Assembly: GCF_024160145.1 (NCBI RefSeq)
Contig: NZ_JAMYWQ010000017.1
Location: 1-64,000, forward strand
Length of the DNA stretch: 64,000 nt
Source of the DNA: Serratia nevei
Lineage (GTDB): Bacteria > Pseudomonadota > Gammaproteobacteria > Enterobacterales > Enterobacteriaceae
Direction of reading: 5' to 3'
The position numbers and the translations under genes are program-made. Under the pieces are notes generated by a model. That model searched no databases. It was not told where the DNA came from and saw only the letters and a program-made list of their open reading frames with translations. This document shows, piece after piece, positions 9,417 to 19,757 of this stretch (positions within the stretch are counted from its first letter, which is position 1; every line of letters starts with the position of its first letter).

Positions 9417-12089
9417 ATGGCTGTAACGAATGTCGCTGAACTGAACGAGCTTGTCGCACGTGTCAAAAAAGCCCAGCGCGAATATGCCAACTTCACTCAA
9501 GAGCAAGTGGATAAAATCTTCCGCGCTGCCGCCCTCGCCGCTGCTGATGCCCGTATCCCGTTGGCCAAAATGGCCGTGGAAGAATCCGGAATGGGTATCG
9601 TCGAAGACAAAGTGATCAAAAACCACTTCGCTTCCGAGTATATCTACAACGCCTATAAAGATGAAAAAACCTGTGGCATCCTGTCTGAAGATGACACCTT
9701 CGGTACCATCACCATCGCCGAACCTATCGGCCTGATTTGCGGTATCGTTCCTACCACCAACCCAACTTCCACCGCGATCTTCAAAGCGCTGATCAGCCTG
9801 AAAACCCGTAACGGCATCATCTTCTCGCCGCACCCGCGCGCCAAGAATGCCACCAACAAAGCCGCCGATATTGTGCTGCAGGCCGCTATCGCCGCCGGCG
9901 CACCCAAAGACATTATCGGTTGGATCGACCAGCCGACCGTCGAGCTGTCCAACCAGCTGATGCACCACCCTGACATCAACCTGATCCTGGCCACCGGTGG
10001 CCCGGGGATGGTGAAGGCCGCCTACAGCTCCGGCAAACCGGCAATCGGCGTCGGCGCGGGTAATACGCCGGTGGTGGTAGACGAAACCGCAGACATCAAG
10101 CGCGTGGTCGCGTCTATCCTGATGTCCAAAACCTTCGACAGCGGCGTTATCTGCGCTTCCGAACAGTCGGTCATCGTCGTTGACTCCATCTATGATGCGG
10201 TACGCGAACGCTTCGCCTCCCACGGCGGCTACCTGCTGCAGGGCAAAGAGCTGAAAGCGGTACAGGACATCATCCTGAAAAACGGCGGTCTTAACGCGGC
10301 CATCGTGGGGCAATCCGCACCGAAAATCGCCGAAATGGCGGGCATCAAAGTACCGGCCAACACCAAAGTGCTGATCGGCGAAGTGAAGCTGGTCGACGAA
10401 TCCGAACCTTTCGCACATGAAAAACTGTCGCCTACCCTGGCGATGTACCGTGCCAAAGACTTCGAAGACGCCGTCGCCAAAGCCGAAAAACTGGTCGCCA
10501 TGGGCGGCATCGGCCACACCTCCTGCCTCTACACCGACCAGGATAACCAAACGGCTCGCATCGCCTACTTCGGCGATAAAATGAAAACGGCTCGCATCCT
10601 GATCAACACCCCGGCTTCTCAGGGCGGTATCGGCGACCTGTATAACTTCAAACTCGCGCCTTCGCTGACGCTGGGTTGCGGTTCCTGGGGTGGTAACTCC
10701 ATCTCTGAAAACGTCGGCCCCAAACACCTGATCAACAAGAAAACTGTAGCGAAGCGAGCAGAAAACATGTTGTGGCATAAACTTCCGAAATCGATCTACT
10801 TCCGCCGTGGCTCGCTGCCTATCGCGCTGGAAGAAGTGGCGACCGACGGGGCAAAACGCGCCTTCATCGTGACCGACCGTTTCCTGTTCAACAACGGCTA
10901 TGCCGACCAGATCACCAAGGTTCTGAAGTCACACGGCATCGAAACCGAAGTGTTCTTCGAAGTGGAAGCCGATCCGACGCTGAGCATCGTGCGTAAAGGC
11001 GCCGAGCAGATGAACTCCTTTAAACCGGACGTCATCATCGCGCTGGGCGGCGGCTCGCCGATGGACGCCGCGAAAATCATGTGGGTGCTGTACGAACATC
11101 CTGAAACCCACTTCGAGGATCTGGCGCTGCGCTTCATGGACATCCGCAAGCGTATCTACAAGTTCCCGAAAATGGGCGTGAAAGCGAAAATGATCGCCAT
11201 CACCACCACTTCAGGCACCGGTTCGGAAGTCACGCCGTTCGCGGTCGTGACCGACGACACCACCGGACAGAAATACCCGCTGGCCGACTATGCGCTGACC
11301 CCGGACATGGCGATTGTCGACGCCAACCTGGTAATGAACATGCCGAAATCCCTGTGCGCCTTCGGCGGTCTGGATGCGGTCACCCACGCGCTGGAAGCCT
11401 ACGTTTCGGTGCTGGCGAACGAATACTCCGACGGCCAGGCGTTGCAAGCGCTGAAACTGTTGAAAGAGTATCTGCCGGCCAGCTATAAGGAAGGCGCGAA
11501 GAACCCGGTTGCCCGTGAACGCGTGCACAACGCCGCCACCATCGCCGGTATCGCCTTCGCCAACGCCTTCCTCGGGGTTTGTCACTCCATGGCGCACAAG
11601 CTGGGTTCGGAGTTCCACATTCCGCACGGCCTGGCCAACGCGATGCTGATTTCCAACGTCATTCGCTACAACGCGAACGACAACCCGACCAAGCAGACGG
11701 CCTTCAGCCAGTACGACCGCCCTCAGGCGCGCCGCCGCTACGCTGAAATCGCCGACCACCTCGGCCTGAGCGCACCGGGCGACCGTACCGCGCAGAAGAT
11801 TGAGAAGCTGCTGGCCTGGCTGGACGAGCTGAAAACCGAGTTGGGCATCCCAACCTCCATCCGTGAGGCGGGCGTGCAGGAAGCGGACTTCCTGGCGAAA
11901 GTCGACAAACTGTCGGAAGACGCGTTCGACGACCAATGCACCGGCGCCAACCCACGCTATCCGCTGATTGCCGAACTGAAGCAAATCATGCTGGATACCT
12001 TCTACGGCCGCGAATTCAGTGAAGCGGTAGAAGAGGAAGCAGCGGCTCCGGCTGCCGCCAAAGCCGCGGTAAAGAAGTCCAAGAAATAA
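9417..12089 (+). CDS. adhE: Bifunctional acetaldehyde-CoA/alcohol dehydrogenase AdhE
   Basis: Fermentative enzyme of 890 residues (E. coli 891) reducing acetyl-CoA to acetaldehyde and then ethanol, regenerating NAD. The N-terminal aldehyde dehydrogenase half carries the catalytic Cys in SGVICASEQ near residue 245. The C-terminal iron-dependent alcohol dehydrogenase half shows GGGSPMDAAK and the metal-binding His motif GVCHSMAHKLGSEFHIPHG. The C-terminal tail is Ala/Lys-rich. Family members assemble into spirosomes. Expression should rise without oxygen. Confidence 0.98.
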   Translation: MAVTNVAELNELVARVKKAQREYANFTQEQVDKIFRAAALAAADARIPLAKMAVEESGMGIVEDKVIKNHFASEYIYNAYKDEKTCGILSEDDTFGTITIAEPIGLICGIVPTTNPTSTAIFKALISLKTRNGIIFSPHPRAKNATNKAADIVLQAAIAAGAPKDIIGWIDQPTVELSNQLMHHPDINLILATGGPGMVKAAYSSGKPAIGVGAGNTPVVVDETADIKRVVASILMSKTFDSGVICASEQSVIVVDSIYDAVRERFASHGGYLLQGKELKAVQDIILKNGGLNAAIVGQSAPKIAEMAGIKVPANTKVLIGEVKLVDESEPFAHEKLSPTLAMYRAKDFEDAVAKAEKLVAMGGIGHTSCLYTDQDNQTARIAYFGDKMKTARILINTPASQGGIGDLYNFKLAPSLTLGCGSWGGNSISENVGPKHLINKKTVAKRAENMLWHKLPKSIYFRRGSLPIALEEVATDGAKRAFIVTDRFLFNNGYADQITKVLKSHGIETEVFFEVEADPTLSIVRKGAEQMNSFKPDVIIALGGGSPMDAAKIMWVLYEHPETHFEDLALRFMDIRKRIYKFPKMGVKAKMIAITTTSGTGSEVTPFAVVTDDTTGQKYPLADYALTPDMAIVDANLVMNMPKSLCAFGGLDAVTHALEAYVSVLANEYSDGQALQALKLLKEYLPASYKEGAKNPVARERVHNAATIAGIAFANAFLGVCHSMAHKLGSEFHIPHGLANAMLISNVIRYNANDNPTKQTAFSQYDRPQARRRYAEIADHLGLSAPGDRTAQKIEKLLAWLDELKTELGIPTSIREAGVQEADFLAKVDKLSEDAFDDQCTGANPRYPLIAELKQIMLDTFYGREFSEAVEEEAAAPAAAKAAVKKSKK

Positions 12090-12106
12090 CGGTTCCGTGA
12101 ACCGAT

Positions 12107-12136
12107 AAAAAAACCCGCCAAACGGCGGGTTTTTTA
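12107..12136 (+). terminator. Terminator between adhE and tdk (probably bidirectional)
   Basis: AAACCCGCC (12111-12119) pairs with GGCGGGTTT (12124-12132), flanked by an A-run and a T-run, so it can act for adhE on plus and for tdk on minus. Confidence 0.85.
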
Positions 12137-12207
12137 TTGCGCCTGAGGCGCTGTATTTCGATTCACGCCACCAAAGCGCCTCAGCGGGCTCTGGCGGCGT
12201 TTTTCCC

Positions 12208-12792
12208 CTACTCCAGGGCATGAATCGCCTCTTTATAATGCTTGCGGCAGACGGAGACATAGCTCTCGTTACCGCCAATCACCACCTGTTCACCGGCATG
12301 CATCGCTTTACCGTTCTCATCCAACCGCAGCACCATATTGGCTTTGCGTCCGCAGTGGCAGATGGTTTTTAACTCCACCAGCTTGTCGGCCCAGGCCAGC
12401 AAATATTGGCTGCCGGTAAACAATTCGCCGAGGAAATCGGTGCGCAGACCATAGCACAATACGGGAATATCCAGCTGGTCCACCACGTCGCACAATTGCT
12501 CAACCTGCGCCTTGGTCAGGAACTGGCTTTCATCCAGCAGCACGCAATGCACCGGCTGCTGTTGATGCTCTTGCTGAATCATGGCATACAGCATCGAGTC
12601 GTTGTTATAAAGCTGAGCCTGCGAGGACAAACCGATGCGCGAGCTGACTTTACCTACGCCAAAGCGGTGATCGATCTCTGCGGTGAACACCAGCGTGCGC
12701 ATGCCTCGCTCCTGGTAGTTATATGAAGACTGTAGCAGCGCGGTGGACTTGCCGGCATTCATCGCAGAGTAATAAAAATAAAGTTGAGCCAT
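12208..12792 (-). CDS. tdk: Thymidine kinase
   Basis: Salvage enzyme phosphorylating thymidine and deoxyuridine to the monophosphates with ATP. The 194-residue protein has the P-loop SAMNAGKS at 9-16, the DESQF motif and the zinc-ribbon Cys pair CHCGRKA. It is slightly shorter than E. coli Tdk at the C-terminus. It lies between adhE and hns as in E. coli, in the opposite direction to hns. Confidence 0.95.
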   Translation of the reverse strand: MAQLYFYYSAMNAGKSTALLQSSYNYQERGMRTLVFTAEIDHRFGVGKVSSRIGLSSQAQLYNNDSMLYAMIQQEHQQQPVHCVLLDESQFLTKAQVEQLCDVVDQLDIPVLCYGLRTDFLGELFTGSQYLLAWADKLVELKTICHCGRKANMVLRLDENGKAMHAGEQVVIGGNESYVSVCRKHYKEAIHALE

Positions 12793-13495
12793 GGCCCCGC
12801 AACTCCAATGGTATAAGAAATATTCAAATGATGATTAGAACGGTAAGTGTACCATAAGCCACGCGCCGGCTCAGCCCAAAGCGGGCGAATATTGCGTTCG
12901 TCGTAATAATGCGCTTTCAAGCGAAACATATCGTTCTGCCAGCCCGTTCTTTTTACAGCTATTTACAGGATAATGTATGCCAGTCATCACTATTAATTCT
13001 TGCTAATGGTTAAGCCCGAACATTTGCCCATTAATGTGCCCCGGCCTTTAGCCACCGCCGGACGCTGCAGCCGCGGCGTAACCTCGGTCTATTATACGTG
13101 CGGCCAATATCGGGCATTTAATCACCTTGGCCGATTCGGCCGACGTTTCCTGACGCGATCTTTACCTATATACCCCTAATGTTTACAATGTCTGCCGTGC
13201 CATGGCGTGATTAAGCCCACAGAACTCATTGTAATATTGATATAAATTACGACGATAACTTATCGATGAAAGCCTTGCGGCACGTACCGTTTAAAGCACG
13301 TCTGCTGAAATTTTGACTTAAGCAAGATGAGGGTAATAGTTAACAGCCCTTCCTATTAATAGTCGGACTGATCCGATTAACGGTTTCTTTAAAGGTAAAT
13401 TTGAGTATTCAAGCCAATTTGGCTATTGCAGAAAAGAAAATAGCACTCTATTATTATCGAGACGCCCCCCACCAATATAATTTGAGACTAGGACA
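12793..13495 (+). promoter_or_regulatory. tdk–hns intergenic region with hns promoter and leader
   Basis: About 700 bases without a supported gene, AT-rich towards hns. A possible promoter is TTGACT at 13313 with TAATAG at 13334, but the 15-base spacer makes this weak. The last 30 bases before hns resemble the E. coli hns leader. In E. coli this region is bent, bound by H-NS itself and by Fis, and the start of hns mRNA is bound by DsrA. Confidence 0.45.
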
Positions 13496-13903
13496 ATGAG
13501 CGAAGCATTAAAGATTTTGAACAACATCCGCACTCTGCGCGCCCAGGCAAGAGAATGCACGCTGGAAACGCTGGAAGAAATGCTCGAGAAACTGGAAGTT
13601 GTTGTGAACGAACGTCGCGAAGAAGACAGCCAGGCTCAAGCGGAAATCGAAGAACGCACTCGTAAATTACAGCAATATCGCGAAATGCTGATTGCTGACG
13701 GTATCGATCCGAATGAACTGCTGCAAACCATGGCTGCCAACAAGGCTGCCGGCAAAGCAAAACGCGCAGCACGCCCTGCCAAATACCAATATAAAGACGA
13801 AAACGGCGAACTGAAAACCTGGACCGGCCAAGGCCGTACTCCTGCGGTGATTAAGAAAGCTATCGAAGAGCAAGGCAAATCTCTGGACGATTTCCTGCTG
13901 TAA
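13496..13903 (+). CDS. hns: Nucleoid-associated silencer H-NS
   Basis: Global repressor of AT-rich and horizontally acquired DNA, 135 residues. The N-terminal helical oligomerisation region spans roughly residues 1-65, then a flexible Ala/Lys-rich linker (about 80-95), then the C-terminal DNA-binding domain with TWTGQGRTP at 108-116, which contains the QGR minor-groove hook. Length and sequence match E. coli H-NS. Two AT-rich acyltransferase genes later in this window are plausible H-NS targets (inference). Confidence 0.98.
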   Translation: MSEALKILNNIRTLRAQARECTLETLEEMLEKLEVVVNERREEDSQAQAEIEERTRKLQQYREMLIADGIDPNELLQTMAANKAAGKAKRAARPAKYQYKDENGELKTWTGQGRTPAVIKKAIEEQGKSLDDFLL

Positions 13904-13924
13904 TAGCGACACCGTTCGTATCTG

Positions 13925-13949
13925 AAAGGCTCCCTGCGGGGGGCCTTTT
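13925..13949 (+). terminator. hns terminator
   Basis: A GC-rich hairpin with an AAAGGC arm and a GCCTTTT arm, 20 bases after the hns stop, ends in a T-run. Confidence 0.8.
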
Positions 13950-14037
13950 CATTTTTGAAGGCCATAGGCCTGGCCCCGAGTCGCCTTTCTTTTAGTAAAT
14001 ATCCTAATTCGCTTTTCCATTCGCACATGAAATGGCA

Positions 14038-14062
14038 GTAAAAAAGGGACCTTGAGGTCCCC
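14038..14062 (-). terminator. Terminator of the galU/ugd/epimerase cluster
   Basis: GGGACC (14046-14051) pairs with GGTCCC (14056-14061) around TTGA. On the minus strand a run of T follows. It lies just after the epimerase stop. Confidence 0.85.
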
Positions 14063-14084
14063 TTTATCGCATTTCCACGTTAAA

Positions 14085-15095
14085 TTATTGAACCCGGTAG
14101 AATGCCTTATACCAGTCAACGAAGCGTTTCACACCCTCTTCAACGCTGGTTGCCGGTTTAAAACCAATGTCACGATAAAGCTCTTGCGTATCCGCGCTGG
14201 TATCCATCACGTCGCCAGGCTGCATCGGCAGCATATTTTTACGGGCAGTCACTCCCAATGCCTGCTCCAGCGCAGTGATATATTCCATCAGCTTAACGGG
14301 AGTGCTATTGCCGATATTATATACATGGTATGGGGCAGAACTGGCCGCCGGCGATCCCTGCTCAACGGTCCATGACGGATCTGCCTGCGGAATAACCGCC
14401 TGCAAACGCACTATCGCCTCGGCGATATCATCGATGTAAGTAAAATCGCGGTGCATTTCGCCATGGTTATATACGTCGATGCTCTCCCCAGCCAATATGG
14501 CCTTGGTAAACTTGAACAGCGCCATATCCGGACGCCCCCAAGGGCCATATACGGTAAAGAACCGCAGCCCGGTTGTCGGGAGGCCGTATAAATGGGAATA
14601 GCTGTGTGACATCAGCTCATTGGCTTTTTTGGTTGCTGCGTACAACGACACCGGGTGATCGACAGAATCTTCGGTGGCAAACGGCAGCTTGCGGTTCAGG
14701 CCATATACCGAGCTGGAAGAAGCGTATAGCAAATGTTCGACTTTGTTATGACGGCAGCCTTCCAGAACGTTTAAATGGCCGATCAGGTTAGCGTCCGCAT
14801 AAGCCAACGGATTGACCAGCGAATAACGAACACCGGCTTGAGCCCCCAAATGAATGACCCGCTGAAAGTGATGCTCGGCAAACAGCGCCGCCATACCTTC
14901 ACGATCGGCCAAATTCAGTTTGATAAAGCGAAATCCTGGCTTGTCCGCCAGCATATCAAGACGGGCTGCTTTCAGACTTACGTCATAATAATCATTCAGG
15001 TTATCAATGCCGACAACCTGATGACCGGCAGCCAATAAACGTTCTGCAACGTGATAGCCAATAAACCCTGCGGCGCCTGTAACCAGGAATTTCAT
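14085..15095 (-). CDS. NAD-dependent nucleotide-sugar epimerase (UDP-glucuronate 4-epimerase type)
   Basis: Extended short-chain dehydrogenase of 336 residues with the Rossmann motif GAAGFIG (7-13) and the catalytic YAATK (Tyr152, Lys156). The NDYYD segment after strand 2 and VYG/RFFTVYGPWGRPDMA motifs are typical of UDP-GlcA/UDP-GalA 4-epimerases (Uge, WbpP-like). I start at the ATG at 15095 because AAGGAG lies 5 bases before it; an upstream GTG overlaps that site. The gene follows ugd by 9 bases, which supplies UDP-glucuronate, so it likely makes UDP-galacturonate for capsule, LPS core or enterobacterial polysaccharides. Confidence 0.88.
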   Translation of the reverse strand: MKFLVTGAAGFIGYHVAERLLAAGHQVVGIDNLNDYYDVSLKAARLDMLADKPGFRFIKLNLADREGMAALFAEHHFQRVIHLGAQAGVRYSLVNPLAYADANLIGHLNVLEGCRHNKVEHLLYASSSSVYGLNRKLPFATEDSVDHPVSLYAATKKANELMSHSYSHLYGLPTTGLRFFTVYGPWGRPDMALFKFTKAILAGESIDVYNHGEMHRDFTYIDDIAEAIVRLQAVIPQADPSWTVEQGSPAASSAPYHVYNIGNSTPVKLMEYITALEQALGVTARKNMLPMQPGDVMDTSADTQELYRDIGFKPATSVEEGVKRFVDWYKAFYRVQ

Positions 15096-15104
15096 GCTCA
15101 CTCC

Positions 15105-16448
15105 TTAAATAACCGGCTTAATCGAAGCACCACGGCCAATCGCATAGTAGGTAAAACCGCGATTTTCCAAACGCTCCGGATCGTACAGGTTACGCCCATC
15201 GAAGATCACCGGCTGTTTCAACGCACTCTTGATCACGTCGAAATCCGGAGCACGGAAATTCTGCCATTCGGTACAAATCACCAGCGCATCGGCACCGTGC
15301 AGCGCGGCCTCCTTGGTGCCCATCAGCTTCAAATCGTCCCGCTGGCCGTAAATGCGCTGAACTTCGTTCATCGCTTCCGGATCGTAAGCCTGCACGGTTG
15401 CGCCCGCGGCCCACAGGTGCTCCATCAGCACGCGGCTGGACGCCTCGCGCATATCATCGGTATTCGGCTTGAACGCCAGCCCCCACAGCGCAAAGGTTTT
15501 GCCTTTCAGATCGCCGCCGAAGTAGTCGTTGATAAAGCTGTTTAGCTTATCTTTCTGCTTATAGTTCACCTGCTCCACCGCCTGCAGCAGCTTCGGTTGG
15601 TAACCGATCTGCTCCGCCGTGCGAATCAGTGCCTGTACGTCTTTCGGGAAGCAGGAACCGCCGTAGCCGCAGCCAGGGTAGATGAAGTGATAACCGATAC
15701 GCGAGTCGGAACCGATACCCTGACGCACTTTCTCGATGTCCGCCCCCAACATTTCCGCCAGGTTGGACATTTCGTTCATGAAACTGATCTTGGTCGCCAG
15801 CATGCAGTTAGCGGCATATTTGGTCAGCTCCGCACTGCGAATATCCATCATGATCATGCGATCGTGATTGCGGTTAAACGGTTCGTACAGTTCGCGAATA
15901 GGTTCGATCACCTCTTTATTGTCGGTGCCGATCACGATACGCTCAGGGCGCATGCAGTCCGCTACCGCCGCGCCCTCCTTCAGGAACTCCGGGTTGGAGA
16001 CCACGTCGAATGATACGTTGCTGCCACGCTTCGCCAGCGTTTCGCTCATCACCTGACGCACCTTGTCCGCCGTGCCGACCGGCACGGTGGATTTGTCGAT
16101 CACGACTTTAGGTTCGGTCATGTACTCGGCGATGGTGCGCGCAACCGCGGTAACGTATTTCAGGTCGGCGGAACCGTCTTCATCCGGTGGCGTGCCAACG
16201 GCGATGAACTGAATGTTGCCGTGCGCCACGCCCGCCCTGGCATCGGTGGTGAAATGCAGGCGGCCGGCCTCGTAGTTTTGCTGTACCAGCGGCGTCAGGC
16301 CCGGTTCAAAAATCGGGATATTCCCTTTTTTCAGGTTTTCGACTTTTCGCTCGTCGACGTCAATACACATAACCTCATGGCCAACTTCAGCCAGTACGGC
16401 GGCCTGCACCAGACCCACATAGCCAATACCAAAAACGGTTACTTTCAT
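15105..16448 (-). CDS. ugd: UDP-glucose 6-dehydrogenase
   Basis: Oxidises UDP-glucose to UDP-glucuronate with two NAD. The 447 residues show the N-terminal Rossmann GIGYVG (7-12) and the catalytic Cys266 in [10 protein letters not shown], then the UDP-binding C-terminal domain. UDP-glucuronate feeds the neighbouring epimerase and also lipid A aminoarabinose synthesis for polymyxin resistance. It is followed by the epimerase after 9 bases and preceded by galU 43 bases upstream. In E. coli K-12 ugd lies in the his/wb region instead. Confidence 0.96.
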   Translation of the reverse strand: MKVTVFGIGYVGLVQAAVLAEVGHEVMCIDVDERKVENLKKGNIPIFEPGLTPLVQQNYEAGRLHFTTDARAGVAHGNIQFIAVGTPPDEDGSADLKYVTAVARTIAEYMTEPKVVIDKSTVPVGTADKVRQVMSETLAKRGSNVSFDVVSNPEFLKEGAAVADCMRPERIVIGTDNKEVIEPIRELYEPFNRNHDRMIMMDIRSAELTKYAANCMLATKISFMNEMSNLAEMLGADIEKVRQGIGSDSRIGYHFIYPGCGYGGSCFPKDVQALIRTAEQIGYQPKLLQAVEQVNYKQKDKLNSFINDYFGGDLKGKTFALWGLAFKPNTDDMREASSRVLMEHLWAAGATVQAYDPEAMNEVQRIYGQRDDLKLMGTKEAALHGADALVICTEWQNFRAPDFDVIKSALKQPVIFDGRNLYDPERLENRGFTYYAIGRGASIKPVI

Positions 16449-16491
16449 GTGAAAATCCTAGTTTTTCAAATTAAGACGAGAGAGCACTCAA

Positions 16492-17409
16492 TTATTTCTT
16501 GTCAACGGCAACAACCTGCTGCAGCCACTGAGAAAACTCTTTGCCGAGGCTGGCGTGGCGCATGCCATATTCCACAAAAGCCTGCATGTAGCCCAATTTA
16601 TTGCCGCAGTCATGGCTCACCCCCTTCAGGTGATACGCTTCTACCGTTTCCTGCTGCATCAACATTTCAATGCTGTCGGTCAGTTGAATTTCGTCGCCGG
16701 CGCCCGGAGGCGTTTTCGCCAACAGCGGCCAGATATCGGCAGACAATACATAGCGACCAACGATCGCCAGATTGGAAGGCGCCTTATCCGGTGATGGCTT
16801 CTCAACCACGCTGACCATCGGTGCGCTTTCGCCGGGTTGCAGATCGACACCCTTGCAGTCGGCTACGCCGTAATTTCCGACGTCTTTACGCGGAACGGGT
16901 TCCACCATGATCTGGCTAACGCCCGTCTCCTCGAAGCGCTGCAGCATTTCGTGCAGGTTGTCCTTTTTCAGATCGGCGCTGTATTCGTCGAGGATCACAT
17001 CCGGCAACACCACCGCCACCGGCTCATCGCCCACCATCGGGTAAGCGCACATGATCGCGTGCCCCAGGCCTTTGGCATTCCCCTGGCGAACTTGCATCAC
17101 GGTCACGCCTTTCGGGCAGATAGACTTCACCTCATCCAACAATTGACGCTTAACGCGTTTTTCCAGCATCGCTTCCAGCTCGAAACTGGTATCAAAATGG
17201 TTTTCGATCGAGTTCTTGGAGGAGTGAGTGACCAGCACAATCTCGTTAATCCCCGCCGCAATACACTCGTTGACGACGTATTGAATCAGCGGTTTATCAA
17301 CCAGCGGCAGCATTTCTTTGGGAATGGCTTTGGTGGCCGGCAACATCCGCGTACCCAAGCCTGCAACCGGGATTACAGCTTTTCTGACTTTACGATTTAC
17401 AGCAGGCAT
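16492..17409 (-). CDS. galU: UTP–glucose-1-phosphate uridylyltransferase
   Basis: Makes UDP-glucose from glucose-1-phosphate and UTP, the substrate of the next gene, ugd. The 305-residue sequence has the nucleotidyltransferase signature [21 protein letters not shown] at the N-terminus and follows E. coli GalU throughout. galU–ugd–epimerase forms a pathway-ordered minus-strand cluster. Confidence 0.97.
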   Translation of the reverse strand: MPAVNRKVRKAVIPVAGLGTRMLPATKAIPKEMLPLVDKPLIQYVVNECIAAGINEIVLVTHSSKNSIENHFDTSFELEAMLEKRVKRQLLDEVKSICPKGVTVMQVRQGNAKGLGHAIMCAYPMVGDEPVAVVLPDVILDEYSADLKKDNLHEMLQRFEETGVSQIMVEPVPRKDVGNYGVADCKGVDLQPGESAPMVSVVEKPSPDKAPSNLAIVGRYVLSADIWPLLAKTPPGAGDEIQLTDSIEMLMQQETVEAYHLKGVSHDCGNKLGYMQAFVEYGMRHASLGKEFSQWLQQVVAVDKK

Positions 17410-17619
17410 TATTTCCTCTCTTAAAGGCTAAACCGCTCGTTTTATGAGCTCGGGCTCGATATAAAAAAACCTTCGGAGTATACCAGCTTATGTGCGCCGA
17501 GCATTAGACAGAACACAAATAGAAAACATTTAGGACTATTACCCGCTCTGATAATCGGCAAAAGAAAATAAACGGTTTAATTACCGGCAAGTGAATAGCT
17601 TAAGAACTCGCCAATCCCG

Positions 17620-18633
17620 TTATTCAGCGCTCAGCATCAGCCGCAATCGGCCGCCGCTGCCCCATACCTGACATTGCCAGGCGGTACAGCGCTGGCTGAT
17701 CTGGTTCATGTAGGTAGCGCCCAGCGTCCCCAGCGGCACACCGTTGCTGAGCTGAATTTGATTGTCGCCGGTATTGACGTTGGCGTGCAGCCCGGCGGAA
17801 ACCAGGATCAGGTTTTTATTTTCGGCGTGGTAATATCCCAACAGCAGCGGGAATTGGCCGTCTAATTTCCCCTGCCGCAATAATTGATTAACCTGCTTTA
17901 ACAATGCCGACATTTGCGGCAGGCGATGCTGTTGATTAGCCAGGTGGTCTTGCAGCAGGCCATTAAATAATGCGCGCAGCAACAATGCCGCCAATACGCC
18001 ATTATCGCCGGCGCGCGTGACGTCCAGACAATAGAACGCCAGGTCTTTCTCCGACAGCGCGGCGATATCCAGCACCAAACCGGGATTTTCTCCCGTGGTT
18101 AACTGCCGATAATTGATCCGGCAATGCGCAATGGTTTGCTGTACCGGGGGCTGCAACTGTTTAAGCAGCTTGACGGCTTCGGAAGGATTCTTGCTCAGCG
18201 CGTCCCAGTCCTGAAACAGCTCGACCTCTTCGATCGCCTGGGAAGTGAACATATTGGGATATAAACACGCCAGCACCGCTTCGCGCAGGCGATTGAGATC
18301 GGTCAACGGCTTGAGCAGCACATCCTGCACGCCCAACCGCAGCACCTTGGCGATATCGGCCATCTTGTCGGTGGCGGAGATCACCAGCACCGGGATCTGC
18401 ACGCCCTGCAAACGCAGGTGTTCGACAAATTCGATGCCGCCCATCTCAGGCATCGCGAGGTCGCACAGGATCAGATCCGGCTTAAAGTCATCCACGGCAC
18501 TCAGCGCCAGTAAACCGTTGGTCGCCTCGCCGGTTTCAGCGCCCAGCGCGGTCAAATAACCGACCAGCACGGAACGAAAAACCTGTTCGTCCTCAACGAT
18601 CAAAATGCGCTTGTGAGTGAGTGGTAATGCCAT
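17620..18633 (-). CDS. rssB: RpoS adaptor and response regulator RssB
   Basis: Delivers sigma-S to ClpXP for degradation. I start at 18633, where GAGG lies 8 bases before the ATG; this gives 337 residues as in E. coli. The N-terminal receiver domain has the acidic pair ED near residue 14, phosphoacceptor Asp58 in CDLAMP and the conserved Lys in VLLKP. The C-terminal half is a degenerate PP2C-like domain. This gene is not part of the unrelated RssA–RssB swarming two-component system described under similar names in S. marcescens. Confidence 0.95.
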   Translation of the reverse strand: MALPLTHKRILIVEDEQVFRSVLVGYLTALGAETGEATNGLLALSAVDDFKPDLILCDLAMPEMGGIEFVEHLRLQGVQIPVLVISATDKMADIAKVLRLGVQDVLLKPLTDLNRLREAVLACLYPNMFTSQAIEEVELFQDWDALSKNPSEAVKLLKQLQPPVQQTIAHCRINYRQLTTGENPGLVLDIAALSEKDLAFYCLDVTRAGDNGVLAALLLRALFNGLLQDHLANQQHRLPQMSALLKQVNQLLRQGKLDGQFPLLLGYYHAENKNLILVSAGLHANVNTGDNQIQLSNGVPLGTLGATYMNQISQRCTAWQCQVWGSGGRLRLMLSAE

Positions 18634-18736
18634 CTGCCGAGCCTCGTCCCTTTCCATAGTGTAATAGTGGCTCAAAAAGGTCACTTATGCTCGTCTGAAA
18701 CAGACCTACCGCGCATTGCCAACCAAGAACCGAGAA

Positions 18737-19639
18737 TTATCTATTTTTTATCAATGGCAACAACCGATCCAGCTGTTTTTCCACCGCCAGCACTCCGGCC
18801 TCGATCGCTTCGCCGGCGCGATGGAAGTCCAGCGTCGAAATTTGCGGGCAATAAGGTTGGATCAACACGTCCGGCGGATCGCTCGCCATCCGGTTGCGTT
18901 TCAGGCGATTTTCCAGCATCTGAATTGAGGTGCCCATGACCTCCATCGCCGTCGGCGCCGTCGTCGGCTTGCGCTGTCGCATTCTGCCGACGCGCTCCCG
19001 CAGGCGTCCGCGCCAGCTGTTCGCAGGCGTATCCTCCGGGTTTTCGTCCTCGGCGCGCACCGAGAACAGATCCTGATGCATCAGATGCGCGTCATGCTGC
19101 AGATCGACGGCGATGACAATATCGGCACCCAGCGCCCGGCAGAGCGACACCGGCACCGGATTGACCACCGCGCCGTCCACCAGCCAATAACCGTCGGCCC
19201 ACACCGGTGCCAACAGGCCGGGCATGCTGCAAGAAGCTCGCACCGCCTGATGAATATCGCCTTCGGTCAACCACAGCTCGCGACCGGTGCTCAGGTTGGT
19301 CGTCACGGCACCAAACTTCAGCGTGCATTCGGCGATGTCATTGACCTTCAACAGTTGCCCGACGGCATTGAACACGCGCTCGCCGCGCAGCAAGCCGCCG
19401 CGCTGCCAGGAAAAATCCATCAGGCGGATCACATCCCAATAGCTGAACGATCGCACCCACTGCTCCATCGCCGGCAGGCGATGGCTGGCGAACGCGGCCC
19501 CCACCAATGCCCCGACAGAGCAGCCGGCAACAATATCGACCTCAATCCCCAGCTTCTTTAACGCATTGATCACGCCGATGTGCGCCCAGCCTTTGGCCGA
19601 GCCGGCTCCCAGCGCCAGTCCGATCTTGATTTGCCGCAT
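18737..19639 (-). CDS. rssA: Patatin-like phospholipase RssA
   Basis: Patatin-fold protein of 300 residues, with the nucleophile elbow GCSVG (Ser41), the oxyanion GAGSAKG at 11-17 and the DGAV motif carrying the dyad Asp. It lies upstream of rssB as in E. coli and is probably co-transcribed. Its enzymatic role is not established. Confidence 0.94.
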   Translation of the reverse strand: MRQIKIGLALGAGSAKGWAHIGVINALKKLGIEVDIVAGCSVGALVGAAFASHRLPAMEQWVRSFSYWDVIRLMDFSWQRGGLLRGERVFNAVGQLLKVNDIAECTLKFGAVTTNLSTGRELWLTEGDIHQAVRASCSMPGLLAPVWADGYWLVDGAVVNPVPVSLCRALGADIVIAVDLQHDAHLMHQDLFSVRAEDENPEDTPANSWRGRLRERVGRMRQRKPTTAPTAMEVMGTSIQMLENRLKRNRMASDPPDVLIQPYCPQISTLDFHRAGEAIEAGVLAVEKQLDRLLPLIKNR

Positions 19640-19757
19640 CGCGCCATCCTCTCGATGAAAGATGTTCTCTGCTTTCAGGGTAGATTGTCACTGACGAATA
19701 TTGTTAGGTAACATATGCGCTAAATTCATTTTCTGCCCCGCCTTCTCAGGAGTTATT

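Noticed and set aside
9378-10778. Long minus-strand open frame opposite adhE
   Set aside because: Shadow frame of a conserved gene; Phe/Gly/Asp-biased with no recognisable motif.
17620-19639. Swarming two-component system RssA–RssB of Serratia
   Set aside because: The names coincide, but these genes are an RpoS adaptor with a PP2C-like domain and a patatin phospholipase; there is no histidine kinase.
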